Positions 32,048 to 40,492 of a DNA stretch of 44,913 nt are shown here, piece after piece. The position numbers and the translations under genes were made by a program. This DNA comes from Burkholderia sp. S171 (lineage in GTDB: Bacteria > Pseudomonadota > Gammaproteobacteria > Burkholderiales > Burkholderiaceae): NCBI RefSeq assembly GCF_009766085.1, contig NZ_LMUF01000039.1:189607-234519 (forward strand), given 5' to 3'. The notes under the pieces were generated by a model. That model worked only from the letters and a program-made list of their open reading frames with translations, was not told the origin of the DNA and searched no databases. Position 1 is the first letter of the stretch; every line of letters starts with the position of its first letter.

Positions 32048-33151
32048 TTAGCTGGCGCTCGTGTCCTTCACTACGCCACGCCGTATCTGGTCGAGTTCAA
32101 TCGATTCGAACAGCGCCTTGAAGTTGCCTTCACCGAACCCCTGATTGCCCTTGCGCTGAATGATCTCGAAGAAGATCGGGCCAATCTGGTTTTCCGTAAA
32201 GATTTGCAGCAGGATTTCGTCCCGCTCGCCGTCGATCAGGATCTTGCGTTTGCGCAGTTCCGCCACCGATTCGCCATGATTCGGCACGCGCCGGTCGACG
32301 AGTTCGTAATACGTATCGATGGTGTCGAGCAGCGCGATTTTGGCGCCGCGCAAATTGTCGACGATGCTGCAGATATCGTCGCTGCCGAGCGCAATATGCT
32401 GGATGCCTTCGCCGTGATAAGCGTCCAGATATTCTTGGATTTGGCCAGACGTATCCGAGCCTTCCTCGTTGATCGGGATGCGGATCTTGCCGCACGGCGA
32501 ACTCATCGCTTTCGACTTGACCGCGGTCACCTTGCCTTCAATATCGAAGTAACGCGCCTCGCGGAAATTGAACAAGCGCTCGTAGAACTCGGCCCATTCG
32601 ATCATCCGTCCGCGATGAACGTTGTGCGTTAAATGGTCGATATACGTCAAGCCGTGGCCGACCGGATTTTGCTCGGCGCCGGGAATGGGTTCGAAGTCGA
32701 CGTCGTAGATGCTGATGTCGCCGATGCTGCCCTGCTCCGCGCCATTCTTGCCGCGCCAGCGGTCCACGAAATAAATCAGCGAATCGCCAATGCCCTTGAT
32801 GGCAGGAATGTTCAGTTCCATCGGGCCGGTCTTGTTGTCGAAGCCCCAGGCGCCGAGATCGAGCGCGCGTTTGTACGCCTTGCCCGCATCGGCGACACGG
32901 AATGCAATCGCGCAAATCGACGGGCCGTGCAAACGCGCAAACCGCTGCGCGAAGGAATCAGGCTCGGCGTTGACCAGAAAGTTGATCTCGCCCTGTCTAT
33001 AAAGCGTCACCTTCTTGTGACGATGGCGGGCAATCGCGGTGAACCCCATTTGCTCGAACAATTGCCCGAGCGCCACGGGATCCGGCGCCGTGTATTCGAT
33101 GAATTCAAAACCATCCGTGCCAACGGGATTGTCCCAAGTCGTTGCCTGCAT
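32048..33151 (-). CDS. hppD: 4-hydroxyphenylpyruvate dioxygenase
   Basis: A 367-residue non-haem iron dioxygenase that converts 4-hydroxyphenylpyruvate to homogentisate in tyrosine (and phenylalanine) degradation. It has two vicinal-oxygen-chelate domains. The iron ligands are His in YIDHLTHNV, His in GIQHIALGSDD and Glu in FFEIIQRKGNQGFGEGNF near the C-terminus, and the last segment matches the gating helix of the family. A strong AGGAGA ribosome site precedes the ATG. It is divergent from an Lrp/AsnC regulator, the usual local control of this gene in related bacteria. Confidence 0.95.
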   Translation of the reverse strand: MQATTWDNPVGTDGFEFIEYTAPDPVALGQLFEQMGFTAIARHRHKKVTLYRQGEINFLVNAEPDSFAQRFARLHGPSICAIAFRVADAGKAYKRALDLGAWGFDNKTGPMELNIPAIKGIGDSLIYFVDRWRGKNGAEQGSIGDISIYDVDFEPIPGAEQNPVGHGLTYIDHLTHNVHRGRMIEWAEFYERLFNFREARYFDIEGKVTAVKSKAMSSPCGKIRIPINEEGSDTSGQIQEYLDAYHGEGIQHIALGSDDICSIVDNLRGAKIALLDTIDTYYELVDRRVPNHGESVAELRKRKILIDGERDEILLQIFTENQIGPIFFEIIQRKGNQGFGEGNFKALFESIELDQIRRGVVKDTSAS

Positions 33152-33308
33152 GCTTTGTCTCCTGAACCGTGAGGATGATTCGATGATTAATCGGCGGTTA
33201 TTGGGACAAAGTTTATCGACGGAAGCGCGGTGGATACTTGCGAATTAAATCGCGTATTACTACGATGGCGCATGTTCATGCCGTCGATACGGCTATTGAG
33301 GGCAGAAA

Positions 33309-33812
33309 ATGGCTCAAGTCGAACTCGATGCCATCGATCGGAAAATTCTCGCCATTCTTCAGGTCAACGGGCGGCTGTCGAACCAGGATATCGCCGATCA
33401 GGTGAACCTCTCGCCAAGTCCCTGCTTGCGGCGCATCCGTCGGCTGGAGGAAGAGGGCGTGATCCGCGGTTATGTCGCGCTGCTGGAGCCGCGTCTGCTC
33501 GGACTCGGGCTGCTCGCGTACGTGAACGTGCGGCTGGAAAAACGCGGCGGGACGCCGGTATCTGCGGGGATGAAAAACCCGCCGACGCACGCCGACCGCT
33601 TTCGCGAAGCCGTTCGCGCGTGGCCGGAAGTCGTGGCCTGTGACGCCATGACCGGCGATATGGATTATTTGCTGCGCGTCCAGGTGGAAGACATGGAGCA
33701 CTTTTCGCGCTTCATGCAGGACGAGTTGCTGCACCATCCATCAGTGATCGACGTTAAAAGCAGCTTCTCGCTGGAGCGCTTCAAGGAAACGACGGCGCTT
33801 CCCATTCGATAA
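33309..33812 (+). CDS. Lrp/AsnC-family transcriptional regulator
   Basis: A 167-residue regulator. An N-terminal winged helix-turn-helix (LDAIDRKILAILQVNGRLSNQDIADQVNLSPSPCLRRIRRLEEEGVI, residues 5-51) is followed by a RAM ligand-binding domain (YVALLEPRLLGLGLLAYVNVRL ... AWPEVVACDAMTGDMDYLLRVQV). A short insertion after VRLEK (RGGTPVSAGMKNPPTH) lengthens the RAM loop relative to Lrp. It is divergent from hppD with about 157 bases between the starts, which makes hppD and itself the likely targets and an aromatic amino acid the likely effector. That link is inference from position. Confidence 0.9.
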   Translation: MAQVELDAIDRKILAILQVNGRLSNQDIADQVNLSPSPCLRRIRRLEEEGVIRGYVALLEPRLLGLGLLAYVNVRLEKRGGTPVSAGMKNPPTHADRFREAVRAWPEVVACDAMTGDMDYLLRVQVEDMEHFSRFMQDELLHHPSVIDVKSSFSLERFKETTALPIR

Positions 33813-33855
33813 GTCCCCGGCTGCGCCGCGTAATCGATCCAAAACCTGCAGACGC

Positions 33856-33880
33856 AAAAAAGGCGGCTTTCGCCGCCTTT
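33856..33880. terminator. Terminator between the Lrp-type regulator and the GNAT gene
   Basis: AAAGGCGGC and GCCGCCTTT (33859-33867 and 33872-33880) pair around a TTTC loop. The longer T-run is on the minus strand, so it best serves the GNAT gene ending at 33938. Confidence 0.8.
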
Positions 33881-33937
33881 CGTGCTTTTGCGCATGCTTG
33901 CTGATGTGTGCCTGGGAATCAGAACTCGAGGTCCCGA

Positions 33938-34609
33938 TCAGGCCGCGTCGGCAGTAGGCATGAACGCCTGAAACATTTGCGATGCCCGGCGCGCCTGGCG
34001 CTTCACCGCGTAATCGAAGACCGCTGCCTGTTCCTGCAACATCTCCGTGAGAATGCTGCCTTGGTCGGCGGGCGTGAGCGACAGATAAGCGTCGGCTTCG
34101 CCATACGCATACTCGATCTTCATGCCCGACTTCTTCGCAATGTGCATCATGGTCGAGTTGCGTGACAAACAATGCATGTAGAGCATTGAAACATGCGTGT
34201 TGCGGCTGCGGATGGCGGCGCGCTCGAACAAGCGGCTACCCACGCCTCTGCCACGCGCGCTTTCCAGCACCGACACACCGAACTCCGCCGTGCGCTTGTC
34301 GCCTTCAGCCGGCAGATAAGCCAAGTGGCCGACGCCAACCACGTTCAACTGTTCGTCGAACACGCCGAACACCGTATCGCGCGAAAAATCGATATTCGCG
34401 ACGTAGTTCTCGATCACACGATCCGGCACGATCTGGCCGAAACGCAGGAGGCGATCGTCTTCGTCGAGAGCGAGGAAGTGTTTGAGCAGACGCTCGCGAT
34501 CGCTCGAGGACAACTCACGGACGAGAACGGGCGAACGACCGGCAGCCGGTTGCGAACGATCGGCTGCTGCGAAGATCGATGCAGTGTTGCGGTTGAAAGG
34601 CATGTTCAC
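33938..34609 (-). CDS. GNAT-family N-acetyltransferase
   Basis: A 223-residue acetyltransferase. The acetyl-CoA pyrophosphate-binding motif is VLESARGRGVGSRLFERAAIRSRN, in the R/QxxGxG/A class. The preceding beta-strands (TVFGVFDEQLNVVGVGHLAY) and following LYMHCLSRNSTMMHIAKKSGMKIEY fit the GNAT core. An N-terminal extension of about 45 residues and a C-terminal helix of about 40 residues are not part of the core. The acceptor substrate is unknown. It lies between the hppD and paa blocks and has no operon partner. Confidence 0.83.
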   Translation of the reverse strand: MNMPFNRNTASIFAAADRSQPAAGRSPVLVRELSSSDRERLLKHFLALDEDDRLLRFGQIVPDRVIENYVANIDFSRDTVFGVFDEQLNVVGVGHLAYLPAEGDKRTAEFGVSVLESARGRGVGSRLFERAAIRSRNTHVSMLYMHCLSRNSTMMHIAKKSGMKIEYAYGEADAYLSLTPADQGSILTEMLQEQAAVFDYAVKRQARRASQMFQAFMPTADAA

Positions 34610-34746
34610 GATGGTGGCTCCTTGATTCGTCGCGCGACATAGTGCGTCGCAAAACGGATTTTAGCCGAACCACGGTGGGAGTACTAGGGAAAACCCGTAA
34701 TACGCTATGGAGTATCCAGTCTAACTTTCAAGTATTATGAATATGT

Positions 34747-34762
34747 TTTGTTTATAAACAAA
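34747..34762. promoter_or_regulatory. Perfect 16-bp AT-rich palindrome
   Basis: TTTGTTTATAAACAAA is its own reverse complement. It lies 138 bases upstream of the GNAT start and 68 bases beyond the end of the TetR gene, both on the minus strand. It is a candidate operator in the GNAT promoter region. Confidence 0.5.
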
Positions 34763-34829
34763 GACTTGGATGATGTTGCGTGAATCAGACGGCTGTGCGG
34801 CGACGAAATGACGCATCGCACCATTTCGC

Positions 34830-35435
34830 TCAATTGTCGCCGTTCATTCCGTGCTCGATCACGCCCACAACCTGTTCCGCGAACTCTCGGTAACCCAGCT
34901 TCCCGTCCGGTTTGAGCCACGTGAAGGTCCAGTTGATCATGCCGAACACCATCATGGTGAGCGCGGTCTGGTTCTCCTTCGTCGCACGCTTCGGATACGC
35001 GCGCGCAAGTTGCCGGGCGAACGCCGCGACAATGCCGCGTTGGCGCTCCAGCACGATTTCACGCTGCGTATCTTCAAGATATTTGACGTCGTTAAGCAAC
35101 GCAACGTGCCGGCTATGGGACGTTTCGTACTCTGCAAGGAACGCGCGAATCAGCTCGGCGAACGCCTCGCGCTCCGTCAATCCGCGCCGTTGGCTTGCTC
35201 CCTCCACTTCCGCAATGATCAGCATCAACCGCTTTGTGTAGCGGTCGAGCAGGTCGAAAAGGATGGCTTCCTTGCTGGCGTAGTAGTGATAGAGCCGCGC
35301 TTTGGAGGTTCCGCTGGCCGCAGCGAGATCGGCCATCGACGTGCTCGGGTAGCTGGTCTGCGCAAATTTGGCTGCGGCGAGTTCGAGAATCTGCTCGCGT
35401 TGCGTGTCGTGGTCAGGCGCTCTTGTACGGGCCAT
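34830..35435 (-). CDS. TetR-family regulator, PaaR-like
   Basis: A 201-residue repressor. The N-terminal helix-turn-helix is ILELAAAKFAQTSYPSTSMADLAAASGTSKARLYHYYASKEAILFDLL; the remaining all-helical part is the ligand-binding and dimerisation domain. Its position beside paaABCDE, separated by one conserved hypothetical gene, matches my memory of the Burkholderia paa locus, where the TetR protein PaaR represses paa genes and is released by phenylacetyl-CoA. A perfect TetR-type dyad lies in the paaA promoter (40214-40229). The direct regulation is inferred, not shown. Confidence 0.85.
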   Translation of the reverse strand: MARTRAPDHDTQREQILELAAAKFAQTSYPSTSMADLAAASGTSKARLYHYYASKEAILFDLLDRYTKRLMLIIAEVEGASQRRGLTEREAFAELIRAFLAEYETSHSRHVALLNDVKYLEDTQREIVLERQRGIVAAFARQLARAYPKRATKENQTALTMMVFGMINWTFTWLKPDGKLGYREFAEQVVGVIEHGMNGDN

Positions 35436-35470
35436 TGAGTCTCGGAGAATTGCTGGGTCGATCGGGGATT

Positions 35471-36286
35471 CTAATGCGTGGCGCGACGAAGTTTGGCCTC
35501 GGCTATCTTGGCGAGATCGCCGCGAATCTCCAGTTTGCCCGCCGCAACAAGTTCGCGACAGCGCCAGAACGCGATGGAATCGCTGACCAGAAAGCCGAAG
35601 CTCGTGCCCATCACCTGGCCGGTGAGCCGGCGCGCTTCCTGCCAGCCGTCGCTGGCTATCTGGAGGATGGTTTCATCGACGTCGGAATAGGTGCCGGAAA
35701 TAAACGTGTTGTCACGCCATCGGCGAGTCTCGCTGTTGATCTGCTTCACCTCCTGCCATTCCAGCGCAAGGCGGCTGATGCGCAGCACCGAAATGGGTGC
35801 GGCCGTCGGCAGCTTGGCGCCCAGTTCGGCCACCGTGAACATGCCGACCGCCGTCGCGTCGTCTTCACGGCCGCGGCGCTGCTGCGTGCCGTCGCTCGCG
35901 GTGACAAGGGGCAGGTCTTCGTGGGTGAGCTTGGCTTCGTTCAAGCGCTGCGGCGCGTTGCGCAGCGTGTAGGCCACTCGTCGCAATGTGAGCTGATCAC
36001 TGGCGCTCTGGCCGTGCCAGACCACGACCTGTCCGTTGTCTTGCGCGAGATCGCGCAGGAGCGCGTCCTGTTCCTTGAGCTTCGATATAAAGTCGAACTT
36101 CTGTTCGTTCAGCACCTGCTGCCAGAACAGCGCCCGGGTTTCCGGGTTGTCGTCTATGCCTCTTAGCTGGCCGACCGCAAGGTCGTCCTTCAGTGGGATG
36201 ACGCGTTCGTCGCGGGCTGCTGTTTGCAGGGCTTCGCGCAGAATATCGGCGGCGTGATCGCCGTTGGTAACGTGAATGGTGCTCAT
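35471..36286 (-). CDS. DUF1835/DUF3658-type protein
   Basis: A 271-residue cytoplasmic protein beginning MSTIHVTNGDHAADILREAL, the pattern of DUF1835. A middle linker carries AKLTHEDLPLVTASDGTQQRR. The C-terminal half (ISGTYSDVDETILQIASDGWQEARRLTGQVM ... FLVSDSIAFWRCRELVAAGKLEIRGD) matches the DUF3658 style. No catalytic activity is known to me. It sits between the TetR gene and the paa operon, in the same orientation, and I recall a hypothetical gene at this place in other Burkholderia. The start is set at MSTIHV, since the upstream frame is Arg-rich and non-conserved. Confidence 0.78.
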   Translation of the reverse strand: MSTIHVTNGDHAADILREALQTAARDERVIPLKDDLAVGQLRGIDDNPETRALFWQQVLNEQKFDFISKLKEQDALLRDLAQDNGQVVVWHGQSASDQLTLRRVAYTLRNAPQRLNEAKLTHEDLPLVTASDGTQQRRGREDDATAVGMFTVAELGAKLPTAAPISVLRISRLALEWQEVKQINSETRRWRDNTFISGTYSDVDETILQIASDGWQEARRLTGQVMGTSFGFLVSDSIAFWRCRELVAAGKLEIRGDLAKIAEAKLRRATH

Positions 36287-36421
36287 CAGTAACGGTGACC
36301 GCAAACGTAAGTAGGCTGCCCGCGCGCGGCGAGTGCGGCGACGAGGCGCGGCACACCGCATTCGGAACGGGCGGCCCCTAGTGTAAGCGAATCGAATCAG
36401 CCCAATCCGCCAACACAGCGC

Positions 36422-37510
36422 TCAACGTTCGTCATAGCTCACAACTACGCGATCCGAAATCGGGTGGCACTGGCAAGTCAGCACAAAGCCCGCGTCAATC
36501 TCATGCTGCTCCAGCGTGTAGTTCTTCTCCATGCGCACTTCGCCTTCCAGCACCTTCGCGCGGCACGTGCAGCACACGCCTCCCTTGCACGCATAGGGCA
36601 GCGCAAGCCCGGCTTTCAGCCCGACGTCGAGCACGCTCACGCCCTGATACGGCAGACGCAACTTGCGCTTTTTCCCATCGATGATCAGTTCCAGATCCGC
36701 TGCCGGGGTGTCGTCGGTGATTTCGATTGCCGGCACACCGGCTTGCGGCAGCGGCGTGCCGAACCGCTCGACGTGGACCTGCTTCGGCGATACGCCTGCG
36801 CTTTTCAGCGCGGCTTCGGCGGCGTCCATCATCGGGCCGGGACCGCAAATGAAGGCTTCATCGATTTCATCGGCGGGAACGAGCGCTTCTAGAAATGCCG
36901 CGCACTTTTCCTGGTTCAGCACGCCGTTGAACAACTCGACATCCTGCAAATCGTCCGATAACACGTGATACAGCGAGAACCGGCTCATGAAGCGGTTCTT
37001 CAGGTCTTCCAGCTCCTCGGCAAACATGATCGCGTCGACGCTGCGATTGCCGTAGATGAGCGTGAAACGACTCGTCGGCTCGGATTCCAGCGTCGTCTTG
37101 ACGATCGCGAGCACCGGCGTGATGCCCGAACCGCCCGAGAACGCCACGTAGTGCTTCACGTGATCGGCGTTCAGGTGCGTGAAAAAGCGGCCATCAGGCG
37201 TCATGACTTCAATTTCGTGACCGGGCTTCAGCGTATCGAAAGCGAAGTTTGAGAAGCGGCCGCCCCGCACGCGCTTGATGCCAATCCGCAATTCGCCGTC
37301 GCGGTCGTAATCGGTCACGCCGACGCAAATAGAATATGAGCGCCGCGTTTCCTCACCGTCGATATGCGTCTTCAACGTGACGAACTGGCCTTGCGTGAAA
37401 CGGAATGCGTCGCGCAGGGTGTCGGGGACATCGAAGGAAACCGTGACGGCGTCGGCGGTTTCGGGACGGACATCGCGGATGCGCAGCGAGTGGAATTGCG
37501 GAGTCGCCAT
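36422..37510 (-). CDS. paaE: Phenylacetyl-CoA epoxidase reductase subunit
   Basis: A 362-residue electron-transfer subunit of the 1,2-phenylacetyl-CoA epoxidase. It passes electrons from NADPH to the PaaA di-iron centre. The FAD-binding domain carries RRSYSICVG; the NAD domain carries FSGGSGITPVLAI and FICGPGPMM; the C-terminal plant-type 2Fe-2S ferredoxin domain carries CKGGVCCTCRAKVLEG and a last cysteine in VLTCQC. An ATG at 37516, six bases upstream, is an alternative start; either lies a few bases after the paaD stop, so translation is likely coupled. It is last in paaABCDE. Confidence 0.94.
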   Translation of the reverse strand: MATPQFHSLRIRDVRPETADAVTVSFDVPDTLRDAFRFTQGQFVTLKTHIDGEETRRSYSICVGVTDYDRDGELRIGIKRVRGGRFSNFAFDTLKPGHEIEVMTPDGRFFTHLNADHVKHYVAFSGGSGITPVLAIVKTTLESEPTSRFTLIYGNRSVDAIMFAEELEDLKNRFMSRFSLYHVLSDDLQDVELFNGVLNQEKCAAFLEALVPADEIDEAFICGPGPMMDAAEAALKSAGVSPKQVHVERFGTPLPQAGVPAIEITDDTPAADLELIIDGKKRKLRLPYQGVSVLDVGLKAGLALPYACKGGVCCTCRAKVLEGEVRMEKNYTLEQHEIDAGFVLTCQCHPISDRVVVSYDER

Positions 37511-37518
37511 GGTCATTT

Positions 37519-38046
37519 TCAGTACGGTTTGAAGTAGTCGAACGGCTCGCGGCAATCCATGCAGCGATACAGCGCCTTGCATGCCGTCGAGCCGAATTGG
37601 GCAAGGCGTTCGGTATGCGATGAACCGCAGCGGGGGCACGCGGGTTTATCCACGACGCGTGGCACGAAGCGGATTGGCCGTTCTTGCGGCGCGTGTTCGT
37701 TTGAACCGCAATTGCCCATTGGCGGGGCGATGCCGTACTGCCTGAGCTTGTCGCGCGCTGCGTCGGTCATCCAGTCGGTGGTCCACGCCGGCGCCAGAAC
37801 TGTCTCGATACGATGCTTCGTGAAGCCCGCGCCGTTCAATGCTGCACCAATGTCTTCGGCGATCTGGTACATCGCCGGGCAGCCCGAATACGTGGGCGTG
37901 ATGACGATTTCCAATGTGTCGTCGGCGGCGCGGCGGACATCGCGGAGAATGCCCAACTCACGGATGGATACCACCGGAATTTCCGGATCGGGCACGGCGT
38001 CCAGCACTTCCCATACGCGATCGAGCGAAGCTTCGGCGGTGGTCAT
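37519..38046 (-). CDS. paaD: PaaD, Fe-S maturation factor-like subunit
   Basis: A protein of about 175 residues required for the paa epoxidase in vivo and probably involved in assembling its metal centres. The N-terminal MIP18/DUF59 domain is seen in DAVPDPEIPVVSIRELGI and TPTYSGCPAM. The C-terminal part has a zinc-ribbon-like pair (PACPRCGSSHTE and YRCMDCREPFD). ATG 38046 is chosen; a GTG pair at 38061 would overlap paaC by seven bases. It sits between paaC and paaE with almost no gap. Confidence 0.92.
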   Translation of the reverse strand: MTTAEASLDRVWEVLDAVPDPEIPVVSIRELGILRDVRRAADDTLEIVITPTYSGCPAMYQIAEDIGAALNGAGFTKHRIETVLAPAWTTDWMTDAARDKLRQYGIAPPMGNCGSNEHAPQERPIRFVPRVVDKPACPRCGSSHTERLAQFGSTACKALYRCMDCREPFDYFKPY

Positions 38047-38054
38047 CGTCGCGT

Positions 38055-38855
38055 TCACCACGTGGCGCCTGGATGCTGCCGCGCGATACTCTGCAATTCC
38101 GCAAGCAGGAAACCCATGTGCTCGGAATGCTCGCCCAACTTGCCGGTGGTCACGTGTTTGGCATCGACGGGCTTTTGCAGCGTGGCTTGCGCAAGCGTCG
38201 CGTCCACGTCTTCACGCCACGCGGTTTCCAGATCCGCGGTGAGCGGACCGATACCTGCATCGGCGATGCTCGTTTCCACGTCATCGGTACTGAAGAACTC
38301 GCGCGTGTACGGCATCAGGTAGTCCACCGCGGCCTGAGCCCGACGATGCGATTCGTCGGTGCCATCGCCGAAACGCAGCAGCCAGTCGCTGGCGTGATTC
38401 AGGTGATAACGCGTTTCCTTGATCGACTTCGACGCGATTGCGGCAAGTTGCGCGTCGGTCGATTGCGTGAGCGCTGTCCACAGATGCGCCATCAGCGTCG
38501 AATAAAGGAAATTGCGCACGACTGTCACTGCGTAGTCCCGATCTGAACGCGCCGTGCCCGATAACGGACCCGCGTGCGGCAACTCCGTCAGCGTGTAATT
38601 GCGAAAATCACGTTCGTTGCGGAAATACGCGTAGTCATCTTCGGTTTTCTTCGTGCCGTAAAGTTCGGCATCGAGCGTGGCCGCGTGCGAGTAAAGCAAT
38701 CTCGCCTGGCCAATCAGATCAAGGCTGATATTGGCCAGCGCGATATCTTCCTCGAGCACCGGGCCGTGGCCGCACCACTCGCCGTTGCGCTGACCGAGGA
38801 TCAGGGCGTTATCGGCGAGGCGCAGCACGTAGGACAGATGTTGGGGCGTCGTCAT
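38055..38855 (-). CDS. paaC: Phenylacetyl-CoA epoxidase structural subunit C
   Basis: A 266-residue ferritin-like helical protein that forms the inactive, structural partner of PaaA. It has the family openings LRLADNALILGQRNGEWCGHGPVLEEDIALANISLDLIGQARLLY and the helical core SKSIKETRYHLNHASDWLLRFGDGT. The complete iron-ligand set of PaaA is not kept, as expected for this subunit. It is transcribed with paaB (16 bases upstream) and paaD (overlap or near-overlap). Confidence 0.95.
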   Translation of the reverse strand: MTTPQHLSYVLRLADNALILGQRNGEWCGHGPVLEEDIALANISLDLIGQARLLYSHAATLDAELYGTKKTEDDYAYFRNERDFRNYTLTELPHAGPLSGTARSDRDYAVTVVRNFLYSTLMAHLWTALTQSTDAQLAAIASKSIKETRYHLNHASDWLLRFGDGTDESHRRAQAAVDYLMPYTREFFSTDDVETSIADAGIGPLTADLETAWREDVDATLAQATLQKPVDAKHVTTGKLGEHSEHMGFLLAELQSIARQHPGATW

Positions 38856-38871
38856 GGGCTTGACCCTTCAA

Positions 38872-39156
38872 TCACATGTGGTTGATTTCGTCGGGCAGCA
38901 CGAAGAACGTCGGGTGACGGTAGATCTTGTCGCCAGCGGGCTCGAAGAACTCGGCTTTATCGGCGGGATCGGAGGCTGTGATTGCTGCCGACGGCACAAC
39001 CCAAATGCTCACGCCTTCCTGGCGCCGCGTGTAGACATCGCGTGCCATGCGCAGCGCTCCCGGTGCGTCCGGCGCATGCAGGCTGCCGCAATGCTTGTGG
39101 TCAAGGCCCTGCTTGCTGCGCACGAACACTTCCCAGATCGGCCATTCGTTGTTCAT
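38872..39156 (-). CDS. paaB: Phenylacetyl-CoA epoxidase subunit B
   Basis: A 94-residue small subunit that bridges PaaA-PaaC heterodimers. Recognisable phrases are WPIWEVFVRSKQGLDHKHCGSLHAPDA and RDVYTRRQEGVSIWVVPS. The length fits the family. AAGGAG lies seven bases before the ATG. It is second in the operon, 15 bases after paaA. Confidence 0.95.
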   Translation of the reverse strand: MNNEWPIWEVFVRSKQGLDHKHCGSLHAPDAPGALRMARDVYTRRQEGVSIWVVPSAAITASDPADKAEFFEPAGDKIYRHPTFFVLPDEINHM

Positions 39157-39171
39157 TTTTTGCTCCTTACT

Positions 39172-40170
39172 TTATGCAGCTTGCTTTTGGGCGCGCGCGG
39201 CTTGTTTTGCGGCATAGGCGAGGGCGGCATCGCGAACCCAAAGGCCGTCATCGTGCGCTTTGACTCGCGTGGCGAGGCGTTCCTTGTTGCACGGGCCGTC
39301 GCCGTTCACGACGCGCCAGAATTCTTCCCAGTCAATCTCGCCGTAGTCGTGCGCCTGGCGTTCTTCGTTCCACTTCAGGTCGGGATCGGGCAGCGTCACG
39401 CCGAGAATCTTGGCTTGCTCGACGGTGGCATCGACGAATTTTTGGCGCAAATCATCATTCGATATCCGCTTGATGCCCCATTTGAACGACTGGCCGCTGT
39501 GGATGGAATCCTTGTCGCTCGGACCGAACATCATCAGCACCGGCCACCACCAGCGGTCAACCGCTTGCTGAACCATTTCCTTTTGCGCAGCGGTGCCCTT
39601 CATCATGGAAAGCAGGGCGTCGAAACCTTGCCGTTGATGGAACGACTCTTCCTTGCAGATGCGGATCATGGCGCGCGCATACGGGCCGTACGTGCAGCGG
39701 CAGAGCGGAATCTGGTTCATGATCGCCGCGCCGTCCACCAGCCAGCCGATCACGCCGACATCCGCCCACGTGGGCGTCGGGTAATTGAAAATGCTCGAAT
39801 ATTTGGCTTTGCCAGCGTGCAGGGCATCGACGAGCTGGTCTCGCGACACGCCCATGGTTTCTGCCGCGCTATATAGATAGAGGCCGTGGCCGCCTTCGTC
39901 CTGCACCTTCGCGAGCAGGATCGCCTTGCGCTTCAGGCTCGGCGCGCGCGAAATCCAGTTGCCCTCGGGCAACATGCCGACAATTTCTGAATGTGCGTGC
40001 TGCGAGATCTGGCGGACCAGCGTCTTGCGGTAAGCCTCGGGCATCCAGTCCTGAGGCTCGATCTTGCCGTCGACGGCCATCACGGCGTCAAAACGGCTGA
40101 GTTCCGGCGATGTGGACGCCGGATCGATGGACTGCACGTTGCCGGGGATATCGAGGGACTGCGTGTACAT
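39172..40170 (-). CDS. paaA: Phenylacetyl-CoA epoxidase catalytic subunit A
   Basis: A 332-residue catalytic di-iron subunit that epoxidises the ring of phenylacetyl-CoA with oxygen, the committing step of aerobic phenylacetate degradation. Iron-ligand helices are present, including KVQDEGGHGLYLY and CKEESFHQRQGFDALL (Exx H motifs), plus QISQHAHSEIVG. The C-terminus carries the typical NEERQAHDYGEIDWEEFW. The ATG at 40170 is chosen because the promoter -10 box lies at 40206-40211, so starts further upstream would precede or touch the transcript start. It is the first gene of paaABCDE. Confidence 0.95.
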   Translation of the reverse strand: MYTQSLDIPGNVQSIDPASTSPELSRFDAVMAVDGKIEPQDWMPEAYRKTLVRQISQHAHSEIVGMLPEGNWISRAPSLKRKAILLAKVQDEGGHGLYLYSAAETMGVSRDQLVDALHAGKAKYSSIFNYPTPTWADVGVIGWLVDGAAIMNQIPLCRCTYGPYARAMIRICKEESFHQRQGFDALLSMMKGTAAQKEMVQQAVDRWWWPVLMMFGPSDKDSIHSGQSFKWGIKRISNDDLRQKFVDATVEQAKILGVTLPDPDLKWNEERQAHDYGEIDWEEFWRVVNGDGPCNKERLATRVKAHDDGLWVRDAALAYAAKQAARAQKQAA

Positions 40171-40205
40171 GACGATCGCTCGCTCTAGGAAGTCACTGTG
40201 CTGCA

Positions 40206-40234
40206 ATTATAAGCCGACCGTCCGGTCGGTTAAT
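40206..40234 (-). promoter_or_regulatory. paaA promoter with embedded TetR-type operator
   Basis: On the minus strand a perfect TATAAT (plus 40206-40211) is preceded by an inverted repeat, CCGACCG-N2-CGGTCGG (plus 40214-40229), that fills the usual -35/-10 spacer. The -35 hexamer itself is weak. A repressor bound here would block RNA polymerase. The dyad fits TetR-family sites and my memory of the PaaR consensus. It is the only copy of the full dyad that I found in the window. Confidence 0.8.
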
Positions 40235-40492
40235 AGTTATTTTTTTGAGATGGGCGGGATGAGGGCAGAGCAGCGGTGTTCCCTATCCTGAATAGCGTGA
40301 CTTTGACGCGGTAGTATCTGAACGGCCTAATGTTCAGACACCCGCTTCAAACACCCGCCTGTAATTTTCCCCAAGAGCATTCAGCGGGAGACGTGGCTTA
40401 CTCAGTCGGCCTCGGCACTAGCCCGGGAAGGGTCGCGGTTCCCCGACGCCGAATGCGACAATGCGGCTTCGCTTTCAACCGTCTTCCCCCGC

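Noticed and set aside
40214..40229. Insertion-sequence end or attachment site suggested by the GC-rich inverted repeat
   Set aside because: The dyad is placed between promoter elements of paaA and there is no transposase, target duplication or partner repeat nearby.
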